Source: JBGPLJ01 sp963826145 (GTDB lineage: Bacteria; Pseudomonadota; Gammaproteobacteria; Steroidobacterales; Steroidobacteraceae). From it: a DNA stretch of 64,000 bases. The position numbers and the translations under genes were made by a program. The notes under the pieces are model-generated. The model did no database searches. It was not told the DNA's origin and saw only the letters and a list, made by a program, of their open reading frames with translations. Numbering within the stretch: position 1 is the first letter of the stretch; the number at the start of each line of letters is the position of its first letter. The stretch covers positions 62,001 to 126,000 of the forward strand of contig CAWGVW010000001.1 in NCBI GenBank assembly GCA_963826145.1, in the 5' to 3' direction. Positions 52,598 through 61,393 of this stretch are shown piece by piece.

Positions 52598-54436
52598 TCA
52601 GTCCTTGCGGCGGGTCAGTTCGATGGAGCGCTTGCGCTTGGCGGGGCCGCTGCGCGTCGGCGGGAGGAGCGCGGCGGCCGAAGTCTGTAGGCGCTCGACC
52701 GCGTAGCGATAGCCCGCGTCGATCGCCCGATCGAAAGCCTGCCAGTTCAGCATGTCGATCTGCTCGAGCGGCGGCTGCAGCAGCAGATCCGTCATGTCGC
52801 GACAGGCGAGCGTGTTCGCGGACGTATTGATCATGCCGGCGCGCCACAGGATCTGCAGGATGTTCACGCGCCGCTTCTTGCCTCGAAACCACTGGTAGAT
52901 TTTCCAGAACGGCGGCACTTCCGCCTCATCCATGTCGGTGCTGAACGCGCGATCTGCGCCCACGTCGACGCCGACAATCGGTCCGCGGCCAAGCTCGCGC
53001 ATCACATCGACCGGCAGGTTGTTGATCGCACCACCATCGACGAGCACTTCGCCCTTGTGGAAGACCGGCGGCAATACGCCAGGAATCGCGACGGACGCGC
53101 GCAGCCAGCGCCAGAGTTCACCGGTGCGGTGAATGGCGCTGCGGCCCGTCGTCAGATTCGAGGACACGCAGAAATACGGCAACGGCAGGTCCTCGATGTC
53201 GATCGAGCCGAATTCCTGCCTGAGTAGCCGCCCGACCTTGCGACCCCTCACGAGCGACACGAACGGCAAGGTGTAGTCGTTGAGCGGATTGGTATCGACG
53301 AACGTACGCTTGAACCGTTCGCGCATGTCTTTCGAATCCCAGCCTGCGGCAACGCCCGCCGCCATGATGGCGCCGATGCTCGTGCCGCCGACCACGTCGA
53401 CCGGGATGCCAGTCTCGGCAAGCGCCTGCACGATGCCGAGGTGCGCGAAGCCGCGCGCACCGCCGCCCGAGAGCACGAGCCCTACGCCGTGGCCGGTCAG
53501 AAGTCGCGAGACGCGCGCAACGTCCGATGGAGTGCGCACGTGGTGATGATTGAGCCCCGGCTTCTTCGCCAGCCAGCGTTGGGCGGCGCCCGGCACGAAT
53601 CCGTCTTCGTGCAGCAGCACGAGTTCGGCGCGCTGCAAAGCGAGGCGTTCCTCGGGCAGGTCGGCAAGCACGGGCCAGTCGCCCGCCGGATCGGCGGCGC
53701 GGGCGACGAGGAGCAGCGCGTCCGCCTGACGCAAGCATAGTTTGCTCCACGCGGTTGGCGCGGGGTCGGCGACATACACGACGAAGTCGTTCGCGCTCTC
53801 GACGTTGTTGAACCAATGGCTCGTGTGCTCGGCGCCGCGCACGCTCCAGACGAGTTCGCTGCGCGCGATGCGATTGAGCGCCTCGACGAACTCGGTCGCG
53901 AAGCCGCCGACGTCGACGTCAATCCCCTGGGGAATGATCGTGAAGGTCTTCGGCATCGCCCGTGCGCTGCGCGCCGGCGCCTGGCTCGATTCGAGCCGTG
54001 CGACAGTGAGCTGCGCGATCTTGAGGAGCCCCTGCGGGTGGCTCAGCATCAGCCGTTCGAACGCTGCCTTCGAGAAGCACCCGATTTCCGTATCGCGCAA
54101 TGCGATGACGGTGGCCGTGCGGAGCTTGCCAGAAATGAGCGCCATCTCGCCGACGGTCTCGCCGGCGAGCATCCGGCCGACAAGCTGCAGGTGTCCGTCG
54201 ACCGCCTTGCGGTACGCGCCGAGACAGCCATTGATGACGAAATAGAGCGCGTCCGGCGCGGCGCCCTCTTCGAAGAGCGTCCGGCCGCCGGGCAGCGAGA
54301 ACCATTCGATTTCATTCGCGATTTCGCTCAGAACCGCGACATCGAGGTCGCGAAAGAGCGGGAGCGAGGCGAGCATGCCTAGGACGCTGCGGCCCTCGAT
54401 CGCCGTTTCGACGATGGTTTCGTGCTCGAGGCTCAT
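52598..54436 (-). CDS. Patatin-like phospholipase with cyclic-nucleotide-binding domain
   Basis: The 612-residue protein combines a cNMP-binding domain at about 20-140 (YFVINGCLGAYRKAVDGHLQ, GETVGEMALISGKLRTATVI) with a patatin domain at about 300-510: LSGGGARGFAHLGIVQAL oxyanion motif, nucleophile in VGGTSIGAIMAAG and Asp in VLVDGGAINNLPVDV. This is the RssA/NTE-like arrangement, a lysophospholipase or phospholipase likely tuned by a ligand. Residues 150-300 are of unknown fold. I start at ATG 54436; 54466 is a longer alternative. The C-terminus is Arg/Lys-rich. Confidence 0.93.
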   Translation of the reverse strand: MSLEHETIVETAIEGRSVLGMLASLPLFRDLDVAVLSEIANEIEWFSLPGGRTLFEEGAAPDALYFVINGCLGAYRKAVDGHLQLVGRMLAGETVGEMALISGKLRTATVIALRDTEIGCFSKAAFERLMLSHPQGLLKIAQLTVARLESSQAPARSARAMPKTFTIIPQGIDVDVGGFATEFVEALNRIARSELVWSVRGAEHTSHWFNNVESANDFVVYVADPAPTAWSKLCLRQADALLLVARAADPAGDWPVLADLPEERLALQRAELVLLHEDGFVPGAAQRWLAKKPGLNHHHVRTPSDVARVSRLLTGHGVGLVLSGGGARGFAHLGIVQALAETGIPVDVVGGTSIGAIMAAGVAAGWDSKDMRERFKRTFVDTNPLNDYTLPFVSLVRGRKVGRLLRQEFGSIDIEDLPLPYFCVSSNLTTGRSAIHRTGELWRWLRASVAIPGVLPPVFHKGEVLVDGGAINNLPVDVMRELGRGPIVGVDVGADRAFSTDMDEAEVPPFWKIYQWFRGKKRRVNILQILWRAGMINTSANTLACRDMTDLLLQPPLEQIDMLNWQAFDRAIDAGYRYAVERLQTSAAALLPPTRSGPAKRKRSIELTRRKD

Positions 54437-54515
54437 GCGGCCATTGTTCGGACGGTGACCCTGCAAGGAGCGGACTCAGGTCACAATTCGGGGTCGGAGC
54501 GCTATTCTAAAGCCT

Positions 54516-54989
54516 ATGGCCGACGAACCCCCACCAAACTGGGACGGACCCGAGCGTCGAGCGCCTCATCCCGCGCCGCGGGCCCGCAAGACACTCAAGT
54601 GGACGATCATCCTCGGCGCCGTGCTCGGCTTCGGCATTCTTTTCTATCTCAACGTCCTGCTGCAGCGGGTGATCGACAGGACCCAGGCAGTCTCGCCCGC
54701 CGACGCCGCGCAGCTCGCGCAGTGGCTGAAGGTCATGAGCGTCGTGATGGGTCTTTCGATGGTGGGCGTCGCGATCTGGATCGCGCACTTTTCGTGGCGT
54801 GTCAGCACCACTGCGGTTTATCCGCCACCGGGCTCGCGACACATCAAGCCAAAGCGCGTCCTGCGCGGCCAGCCGGCGCGCTTCTTCAGCCTGATCGGCT
54901 ATTTCGTCGCGGCGGTGCTCGGCTGCTCGGGCCTCGCGCTCGTCCCGATCGTATGGCGGCTGCTCGGCAAGCTTTCCGCACCGGGCTGA
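54516..54989 (+). CDS. Small two- or three-helix membrane protein of unknown function
   Basis: The 157-residue protein has a Pro/Arg-rich N-terminus (MADEPPPNWDGPERRAPHPA), then membrane helices at about 27-47, 70-92 and 122-146. There is no recognisable domain. TAAAGC before ATG 54516 is weak as a ribosome binding site. It is divergent from the patatin gene and precedes the alpha/beta hydrolase gene by 112 bases. Confidence 0.75.
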   Translation: MADEPPPNWDGPERRAPHPAPRARKTLKWTIILGAVLGFGILFYLNVLLQRVIDRTQAVSPADAAQLAQWLKVMSVVMGLSMVGVAIWIAHFSWRVSTTAVYPPPGSRHIKPKRVLRGQPARFFSLIGYFVAAVLGCSGLALVPIVWRLLGKLSAPG

Positions 54990-55101
54990 GGCATTCAGCC
55001 GAAAGCGACAGGGGCGCGCCGGTCGCGGTATCGCGTCACGCGCCCGCAGCATTGCCGGTGCTATGATCCGGCGCACCGCGCACGCACGCGCCGAGTGAAC
55101 A

Positions 55102-55614
55102 ATGGCAGACCGTTACGTCGTTTTTTCCCACGGCAAGGAAAGCGGTCCCTGGGGCGCGAAGATTTCCGCGATGGCGGAGATCGCCCGCAGTGAAGGCTTC
55201 GAGCCCGAGTCGGTGGACTACCAGGGCATCGAAGATCCGGACGACCGTGTTACGCGCCTCCTGAGTTTCTGCAAAGACCTGCGCGGGTCGCTGGTGCTAG
55301 TCGGTTCGAGCATGGGCGGCCACGTATCGACCGCAGCGGCGCCGCTCCTGCAAGCGCGCGGCATGTTCCTGCTCGCACCGGCCTTCTACATGCCGGGACA
55401 TGAAGCGCGGACGCCGAAGCCGCCGAAGATACCCATCACGATAGTGCACGGCTGGAAGGACGATATCGTGCCGGTCGACAACAGCTTTCGCTTTGCGAAG
55501 CAGTACGGCGCAACGCTGCACGTCATCGATGCGGACCATCGCATGCAGGACAACATCGCGCAGATCAACTACCTCTTCGAATATTTCCTCGTTACCCTCG
55601 AAAAATTCCTCTGA
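55102..55614 (+). CDS. Small alpha/beta hydrolase
   Basis: The 170-residue protein opens with YVVFSHGKESGPWGAKIS and has the serine elbow GSSMGGH (S70), an acid in HGWKDDIVPV and a His in DADHRMQDN. The small size suits YqiA/DUF1749-like esterases or thioesterases. No signal peptide. It ends 15 bases before the third type C element. Confidence 0.88.
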   Translation: MADRYVVFSHGKESGPWGAKISAMAEIARSEGFEPESVDYQGIEDPDDRVTRLLSFCKDLRGSLVLVGSSMGGHVSTAAAPLLQARGMFLLAPAFYMPGHEARTPKPPKIPITIVHGWKDDIVPVDNSFRFAKQYGATLHVIDADHRMQDNIAQINYLFEYFLVTLEKFL

Positions 55615-55629
55615 CGCCCGCTACCGAGT

Positions 55630-55880
55630 GATGCGGAGCTGGGTACCGGGAGGTGCCGTGTCTGCGGCTGGCTCCAACGTGAAAGGTACGCTCGGCGCCA
55701 GTGTCGGGAAGTCCTTTCGGGATCGTAAAAAACAGGACGTTTTTTCCGAAGCCTCCAGGGATGGATTTACGGCGGTCCCGAAAGGACTTCCCGGCGCTGG
55801 CGCCTTTACCTTCCACGGCGTGCCCGCAAACATCGCAAGACCAGCCTTGCCAGACACCTCCCGGTACCCAGCTCCGCGTC
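55630..55880. repeat. Type C composite palindromic element, copy 3 (core inverted)
   Basis: Outer arms 55630-55655 and 55855-55880 pair over 26 bp with about one mismatch, containing GAGCTGGGTACCGGGAGGTG. Inside are GTCCTTTCGGGATCGTAAAA on the left and CGGTCCCGAAAGGACTTCCC on the right. The core TCCGAAGCCTCCAGGGATGG is the reverse complement of that in copies 1 and 2. The right half (TTGCGGGCAC reversed as GTGCCCGCAAACATCGC) matches the left half of copy 1. It lies between convergent genes and ends 2 bases before the SDR stop. Confidence 0.94.
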
Positions 55881-55882
55881 GC

Positions 55883-56695
55883 CTAGTAGCGGCGCTGGAT
55901 CGCGTTCGCGGCGATGCGGTCGATGAGACGCGGCGCGACGAGCTTGAGCCACCGGCCGATGCGGCCGCGCGCAGACAGGATGGCGAGGCGCTTGCGCCGC
56001 TCGATTGCCTTGACGATTTGAGCGGCGCATTGCCCGGCTGTCATGATGCGTGAGGTCTGCATCGGACTTGCACCGAGCGGCTTGCCGTCCGCCCCGATCG
56101 CTCGCTTGTGGGTTTCGCTCAGCACGAAGTCCGGTGCGACGATCGTGACATCGACACCGCTGCCCGCAAGCTCGATGCGTAGCGACTCCAGGAACCCGAC
56201 GACTGCATGCTTGGAGGCCGCGTAGGCCGTGCGCTCGGGTACTCCCGTGAAGCCGGCGACACTCGCCACGGTAACAATCACGCCTCGCGATTTCTTGAGC
56301 GCCGGCAGCGCGTATCTCGTCAGGTGCACGACGCCGAGATAGTTCACCTTCATCAGTTGTTCGAAGATGGAAAGGTCGCTGAGCGCATCGAACCGCGACC
56401 ACATCGTGCTGCCCGCATTGTTGACAAGCACGTCGAGGCCGCCGAACTCGGCGAGCGCCCGCTCGATAAGGCTCTGGCAGTCCGCTGGCTTCGCAACGTC
56501 CGTTGCCAGGACGGCGACCTGCGCGCCTGCTTGTGCACAAGCGTCCGCAACCTGTCGCAGTTTCGCAGCGTCGCGTGCGGCAAGCATCAGCCTGGCGCCG
56601 CGTCTCGCGAGGGCGAGCGCCAGCGCCTCGCCGATCCCGGTTGAGGCACCGGTGATCACGATGCGCTTGCCCTCGAGCTGCATGCGGATTGCCAT
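55883..56695 (-). CDS. SDR-family oxidoreductase with intact catalytic site
   Basis: The 270-residue enzyme has TGASTGIG at residues 15-22, VLVNNAGSTMW (NNAG) near 88 and the catalytic YAASK (TAYAASKHAVVGF) near 157, so unlike the 642-1343 protein it should be active with NAD(P)H. Its substrate is unknown; the closest resemblance is to general ketone/alcohol SDRs (DHRS7-like). Start at ATG 56695. It is divergent from the lipoprotein gene at 56715, with only 19 bases between starts, and convergent with the hydrolase gene across the third type C element. Confidence 0.92.
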   Translation of the reverse strand: MAIRMQLEGKRIVITGASTGIGEALALALARRGARLMLAARDAAKLRQVADACAQAGAQVAVLATDVAKPADCQSLIERALAEFGGLDVLVNNAGSTMWSRFDALSDLSIFEQLMKVNYLGVVHLTRYALPALKKSRGVIVTVASVAGFTGVPERTAYAASKHAVVGFLESLRIELAGSGVDVTIVAPDFVLSETHKRAIGADGKPLGASPMQTSRIMTAGQCAAQIVKAIERRKRLAILSARGRIGRWLKLVAPRLIDRIAANAIQRRY

Positions 56696-56714
56696 TTCGG
56701 TTTAAACTCGCGCC

Positions 56715-56987
56715 ATGCGAATCTGGATCAGCGCATGGTTCTTGGCAATAGGGATCGCCGGCTGCAGCTCGAGCGCGCCGCCCGATAACCCGCCTCCTGA
56801 CAAAGAGCAGCCCAAGGAAACCGTGTTCGATGACATGATCGCGACCGAGAATCGTGCGAAAGCCGCGGGCGCCCAGGTCGAGGACCGCGTGAACGAACTC
56901 AACAAGCAGCTCGACAAGCAGGAAAGCGGGGACGCTGCCGCGCAAGATCCGAACGCAGCGACCAGCTCGTCGGATGACCCGCGCTAA
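56715..56987 (+). CDS. Small lipoprotein
   Basis: The 90-residue product has a lipoprotein signal (FLAIGIAGCSSS, Cys17) and a short acidic, Pro-rich mature part (PPDNPPPDKEQPKETVFDDM) with a coiled-coil-like helix (NRAKAAGAQVEDRVNELNKQ). Function unknown. The last 14 bases overlap the GIY-YIG gene. Confidence 0.8.
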   Translation: MRIWISAWFLAIGIAGCSSSAPPDNPPPDKEQPKETVFDDMIATENRAKAAGAQVEDRVNELNKQLDKQESGDAAAQDPNAATSSSDDPR

Positions 56988-57252
56988 CCGGCCGCCGACC
57001 TGGTGGGTTTACGTCGTTCGCGCGGCCAACGGTTCGCTCTACACCGGCATCACGACCGATCTGAAGCGCAGGCTCTCGGAGCACCGCTCGGGCCGGCGGG
57101 GCGCGCGATTCTTCCGCACCTCGCGTGCACAACGCGTTGTCTATACGGAAGCGGCGCGCGACCGTTCGAGCGCATCGAAGCGCGAAGCCGAGATCAAAGG
57201 ACTCAAGCGCGCGCAGAAACTCGGGCTGAAAAGAGGGGTCAGAACCAATTAA
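56974..57252 (+). CDS. GIY-YIG domain nuclease-like protein
   Basis: The 92-residue protein has the GIY-YIG signature as WVYVVRAANGSLYTGITTDLKRRLSEH, the catalytic Arg in that helix, and a conserved Glu in the KREAEIKGL segment. It matches the UPF0213/YhbQ group of small nucleases. ATG 56974 overlaps the lipoprotein gene by 14 bases. Its last codons (KRGVRTN) and stop lie in the left arm of a hairpin, so the true ancestral end is unclear. Confidence 0.88.
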   Translation: MTRANRPPTWWVYVVRAANGSLYTGITTDLKRRLSEHRSGRRGARFFRTSRAQRVVYTEAARDRSSASKREAEIKGLKRAQKLGLKRGVRTN

Positions 57253-57317
57253 GTTTCGGTAGCCGCGATATTGCGCGACAGTTGAAGCTTGCGCGAAACT
57301 TAATTGGTTCTGACCCC
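57235..57317. repeat. GGGGTCAGAACCAATTAAGT hairpin with 24-bp arms
   Basis: Arms 57235-57258 and 57294-57317 are perfect over 24 bp; an inner CGCGATATTGCGCG palindrome sits in the 35-base loop. It is between the convergent GIY-YIG and fumC genes and contains the GIY-YIG stop in the left arm. It shares the GGGGTCAGA tip with the hairpin at 35595. Confidence 0.93.
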
Positions 57318-57323
57318 TTCTTC

Positions 57324-58703
57324 CTAGATCCCGCCGCGCGTAAGCGTGAACGGATCGAGCAGGCGCTTGAGTTCTTCGCGTGACATGCCTGTCATCTCCT
57401 CCGCCACTTCGAGGATCGGCCGGCCTTCCGCATACGCCTTCTTTGCGATCGCCGCGCCCTTGTCGTAGCCGATCACTGAATTGAGCGCAGTCACGAGGAT
57501 CGGATTGCGTTCAAGTGCCCCGGCAATTTGCGCGGGATTGATCTTGAACCCCGCGATGGCACTGTCGGCGAGCGCGCGAATCGAGTTCGCGAGGAGCCGG
57601 ATGCTCTCGAGCAGGTTATAGGCGATCACTGGCAGCATCACGTTCAGCTGAAAATTGCCCGCTTGGCCCGCAATGGCGATGGTCATGTCGTTGCCGATCA
57701 CTTCCGCGCAGGCCATGAGGGCCGCCTCCGCGATCACGGGATTCACCTTTCCCGGCATGATGCTGCTGCCCGGCTGCAGGGCGGGCAGGGCGATTTCAGC
57801 AAGCCCTGCGAGCGGCCCGCTGTTCATCCAGCGCAGGTCGTTCGCAATCTTCGTGACGCTTACTGCAATCGTTCTCAACTGGCCGGAAACTTCCACCGCG
57901 GCGTCCTGCGAGGACAGCGACTCGAAGAAGTTCCGGCTCGGGACGAAGGTAACCGTCGTGAGCTTCTCGAGCTCGTCGCAGAAAAACGCGGCAAAGTCTG
58001 GATGAGCGTTGATGCCGGTGCCGACTGCCGTTCCGCCCTGCGCGAGTGCGAGGAGCCGCGGTTGCGCCGATGTGAGCCGCGCCATCCCGTTCTCGAGCTG
58101 CGTGCGCCAGCCCGACAGCTCCTGACCGAGAGTCACCGGCATGGCATCCATCAAGTGAGTGCGCCCGGTGGTCACAATGGCGCCGACTTCGTGCTCCTTG
58201 GCCCTGAGGACCTCGCATGCATGTTCCAGCGCGGGCAGCAGCTCCTCGCGCAGGGCCAGCACGGCGCTCACGTGAATCGTCGTCGGAATCACGTCGTTAC
58301 TGCTCTGGCACAGGTTCACGTGATCGTTCGGATGTACGGGGCGGCCGAGCCGTGCGCTTGCGAGGTGCGCGATTACCTCGTTCGCATTCATGTTGGTGCT
58401 CGTCCCGGAACCCGTCTGGAAGACATCGATCGGGAATTGCTCGAGATACCGGCCGCCGGCGATTTCACCGGCCGCAGCGTCGATCGCACGTGCGATGGCG
58501 GGATCGAGGAGCTTCAACCTCAGGTTCGCTTTCGCCGCGGCTTGCTTGACGAGCGCGAGCGAGGCGATGAACCTTGGCGGGAGCTTGCGCCCACTGATCG
58601 GAAAGTTCTCGACAGCCCGCTGCGTCTGTGCGCCCCACATCGCGTCCGCGGGCACCTTGAGTTCGCCCAGGCTGTCGCGCTCGGTTCTGGAAGTTTTCGT
58701 CAC
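57324..58703 (-). CDS. fumC: Fumarate hydratase class II
   Basis: The 459-residue enzyme interconverts fumarate and malate in the TCA cycle. Blocks include GSGTSTNMNANEVIAHLA, HVNLCQSSNDVIPT, GRTHLMDAMPVTLGQEL, the flexible signature GSSIMPGKVNPV and the C-terminal GYDKGAAIAKKA. Start is probably GTG 58703 (TKTSRTERDSLGELKVPADA), overlapping no neighbour; a long antisense frame beyond it is not a gene. It is divergent from plsB, 33 bases away. Confidence 0.95.
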   Translation of the reverse strand: MTKTSRTERDSLGELKVPADAMWGAQTQRAVENFPISGRKLPPRFIASLALVKQAAAKANLRLKLLDPAIARAIDAAAGEIAGGRYLEQFPIDVFQTGSGTSTNMNANEVIAHLASARLGRPVHPNDHVNLCQSSNDVIPTTIHVSAVLALREELLPALEHACEVLRAKEHEVGAIVTTGRTHLMDAMPVTLGQELSGWRTQLENGMARLTSAQPRLLALAQGGTAVGTGINAHPDFAAFFCDELEKLTTVTFVPSRNFFESLSSQDAAVEVSGQLRTIAVSVTKIANDLRWMNSGPLAGLAEIALPALQPGSSIMPGKVNPVIAEAALMACAEVIGNDMTIAIAGQAGNFQLNVMLPVIAYNLLESIRLLANSIRALADSAIAGFKINPAQIAGALERNPILVTALNSVIGYDKGAAIAKKAYAEGRPILEVAEEMTGMSREELKRLLDPFTLTRGGI

Positions 58704-58736
58704 ATCGGCGTGCCTTGAGAAAATCTTAGCATCAGA

Positions 58737-61202
58737 ATGAGACCCATGCCGGAGCCGAAACCGAGATCGGTGCCCTTTTCGCTGCGAAAGTTCGTCACGA
58801 TGTGGGTGCGCGTCAAAGTCGCGCCCGAGGACATCGCGGGCCGGCTTGCGGGGCGCGGCCGGCCGGTCTGCTACGTGCTGGAACACGACAGTCTTGCGGA
58901 CTTTCTGACGCTGCAGGATGTCTGCGTCGCGCGCGGACTCGCGCGGCCCTCGCGGCGGCTCAATTTCGGACCCCTGACGCAGCCGCGCTCGGTGTTCTAC
59001 CTGGAGGCGCGCACGGGATTCCTGCGCCAGCGCGTCGACCGGCGCGTGCCGTCGCTCCTCAGGGAGCTCATCGCGCACGCGCGCGACAACCCCGAGCTCG
59101 ACCTCGACATTGTGCCGGTCGCGATCTACTGGGGCCGCGCGCCGCAGAAGGAAGGTTCGCTCCTGCGGCTCCTCTTCACCGAGAACTGGGCGTTCGTCGG
59201 CCGAATCCGCAAATTCTTCACCGTGCTCGTCAACGGCCGCAACGTCGTGCTGCAGTTTGGCGATCCGGTGACACTGCGTAGTTTTTTCGACGACGGCATC
59301 GAGGAGAGCCGTGCGATCCGCCGCGCCTCGCGCGTGCTGCGCGCCTATTTCCGCAACCAGCGCGATGCGACCATCGGGCCGGACCTTTCCCATCGCCGGA
59401 CGATCGTGGCGCAGGTGCTGCGCACGCGCGCCGTCCGCCAGTCCGTGCGCCAGGAGATGCGCGATCGCAAGCTGACGCGGCGCGCGGCGCTGCTTGGCGC
59501 CAAGAAGTTCGCCGACGAGATCGCGGCGAACTATTCGCACGCGTTCGTCACCGTCGCCGCGCGTTTGCTCGCGCGCGTCTGGAACCGCCTGTACGACGGC
59601 GTGATCGTGCGTAACCTCGACGTGCTGGCGCGTGCGGCGGAGGGCGCCGAAATCGTCTATGTGCCCTGTCACCGCAGTCACATGGATTACCTGCTGCTTT
59701 CCTATGTGATCTACCAGAGCGGCCGGGCGGTGCCGCACATCGCTGCGGGCGTGAACCTCAACATGCCCGTGATCGGGCGCTACCTGCGCAAGGGCGGCGC
59801 CTTCTTCATGCGCCGCTCGTTCAAGGGCTCGACGCTCTACACCTCCGTCTTCATGAAGTACCTCGGCGTGATGATGGCAAAGGGCCATTCGATCGAATAT
59901 TTCGTCGAGGGCGGCCGCAGCCGCACCGGGCGGCTGCTCGCGCCGCGCACCGGGATGCTTTCGATGACGGTCCGCAGTTTCCTGCGCGATCCGAAGCGGC
60001 CCGTGATCTTCCTGCCCGTCTATTTCGGCTATGAGCGCCTGGTGGAAGGGGAAACCTACATCGGCGAGCTCACCGGGCAGGTCAAGCAGAAGGAGTCGGT
60101 CGGCGGCCTCATGAAGACGCTGCCGAAGCTGCGCCAGAAGTTCGGACACGTGTTCGTGAATTTCGGCGACGCGATCGCGCTCGAGGACGTGCTGAAGCGC
60201 CACAACCCGGAGTGGCGCAGCCAGACGCCACAGGATGACAGCCGGCCGCCGTGGATAGGTGCCGTGGTCGATGATCTGGCGACCGGAATCGTACGCGCGA
60301 TCAACAGCGCCGCCGCTGTCAACCCGGTGAACCTCGTCGCGACAGCGCTGCTCGCAACGCCGCGGCAAGCTTTGCTCGTGCACGACCTCGCGCGCCAGAT
60401 CGATTCGTACCGCAGGTTGTTGGCAGCGGCCCGCTACAGCGCCCGGGTCACGGTTTGTGAGGAGGACGGCGAGGCCTGCATCCGGTACTGCGAATCGATG
60501 GGCATCCTGCAACGTCAGACTCACACGCTCGGGGACGTGGTGCGCATGTCGGAGAAGAACGCGGTGCTGCAGACCTATTTCCGCAACAACGTGCTGCACC
60601 TCTTTGCCATGCCCTCGCTCATGGCCTGCTGCTTCGTGAACAACGCGACGATGCGAACGCAGGACATCTTGCGGCTCGCCTGGCGCATCTACCCATACGT
60701 CGCGGAGGAGCTGTTCCTGCAGTGGCGCGAAGATCAGGTGCCCGAAGTCGTTCAGGAGCAACTGCGGGTCTTCGTTTCGCTCGGCCTTCTCACGGTGACA
60801 GAGGACGGGACGCTCTGGAGCCGCCCGGCGGCGGCAACCGCTGAAGCGGTACAGCTTTCCCTGCTGGCGCAGGCAACGATCCAGACCGTCGAGCGGTATT
60901 ACCTCGCCATCGCGGTGCTGGTGAAGGCGGGCAGCGGCGTGCTCGCGCCGTCGGAGCTCACCGGCCGCTGCCACCTGATGGCGCAGCGCATGTCGATGCT
61001 CTACGGCTTCAATTCACCGGAATTCTTCGATAAAGAACTCTTCGGGAGTTTCATCGACCAGCTGCGCCGCCGCGACGTCGTCCATGTGGATTCTGCCGGG
61101 AAACTGACTTTCAACGAGGTGCTGCTCAACGTGAAGATCGACGCGGAGTTCGTGCTCTCGGAACAGATCCGCCACAGCATCCTGCAGGTGGCGCACAGCT
61201 GA
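58737..61202 (+). CDS. plsB: Glycerol-3-phosphate acyltransferase PlsB
   Basis: The 821-residue membrane-bound enzyme acylates glycerol-3-phosphate, the first step of phospholipid synthesis. The acyltransferase motif I HRSHMD is at residues 312-317 (CHRSHMDYLLLSY, His312, Asp317), with RKGGAFFMRRSFKG (motif II), VEGGRSRTGRLLAPRTGMLS (motif III) and RPVIFLPVYFGYERL (motif IV) following. The length and the long C-terminal half match PlsB of gammaproteobacteria, which supports the taxonomic reading. Start ATG 58737; Met at residue 4 is an alternative. Confidence 0.96.
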   Translation: MRPMPEPKPRSVPFSLRKFVTMWVRVKVAPEDIAGRLAGRGRPVCYVLEHDSLADFLTLQDVCVARGLARPSRRLNFGPLTQPRSVFYLEARTGFLRQRVDRRVPSLLRELIAHARDNPELDLDIVPVAIYWGRAPQKEGSLLRLLFTENWAFVGRIRKFFTVLVNGRNVVLQFGDPVTLRSFFDDGIEESRAIRRASRVLRAYFRNQRDATIGPDLSHRRTIVAQVLRTRAVRQSVRQEMRDRKLTRRAALLGAKKFADEIAANYSHAFVTVAARLLARVWNRLYDGVIVRNLDVLARAAEGAEIVYVPCHRSHMDYLLLSYVIYQSGRAVPHIAAGVNLNMPVIGRYLRKGGAFFMRRSFKGSTLYTSVFMKYLGVMMAKGHSIEYFVEGGRSRTGRLLAPRTGMLSMTVRSFLRDPKRPVIFLPVYFGYERLVEGETYIGELTGQVKQKESVGGLMKTLPKLRQKFGHVFVNFGDAIALEDVLKRHNPEWRSQTPQDDSRPPWIGAVVDDLATGIVRAINSAAAVNPVNLVATALLATPRQALLVHDLARQIDSYRRLLAAARYSARVTVCEEDGEACIRYCESMGILQRQTHTLGDVVRMSEKNAVLQTYFRNNVLHLFAMPSLMACCFVNNATMRTQDILRLAWRIYPYVAEELFLQWREDQVPEVVQEQLRVFVSLGLLTVTEDGTLWSRPAAATAEAVQLSLLAQATIQTVERYYLAIAVLVKAGSGVLAPSELTGRCHLMAQRMSMLYGFNSPEFFDKELFGSFIDQLRRRDVVHVDSAGKLTFNEVLLNVKIDAEFVLSEQIRHSILQVAHS

Positions 61203-61393
61203 GTGTTTTGCACTGCAAACGCTCACCCGCAGGGCCGACTCCTCCGCGGGTTTGCACTGTTATACTGCCCCGCCAAAGGCCATAGCTTCGCGTCAGCTGT
61301 CTACCAAAACCAACACAGGGCGCGCGGCGGCACGGTCCTCAAGAGATCGCAGCGCCTGGCCACCACAACGACACCATTCAAGTGGGGGGAAGC

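Noticed and set aside
57324..60974. A 1216-codon open frame on the minus strand across plsB and fumC
   Set aside because: Only the fumC part has a family match; the rest is the antisense of plsB with high Arg/Ala/His content typical of GC-rich shadow frames.
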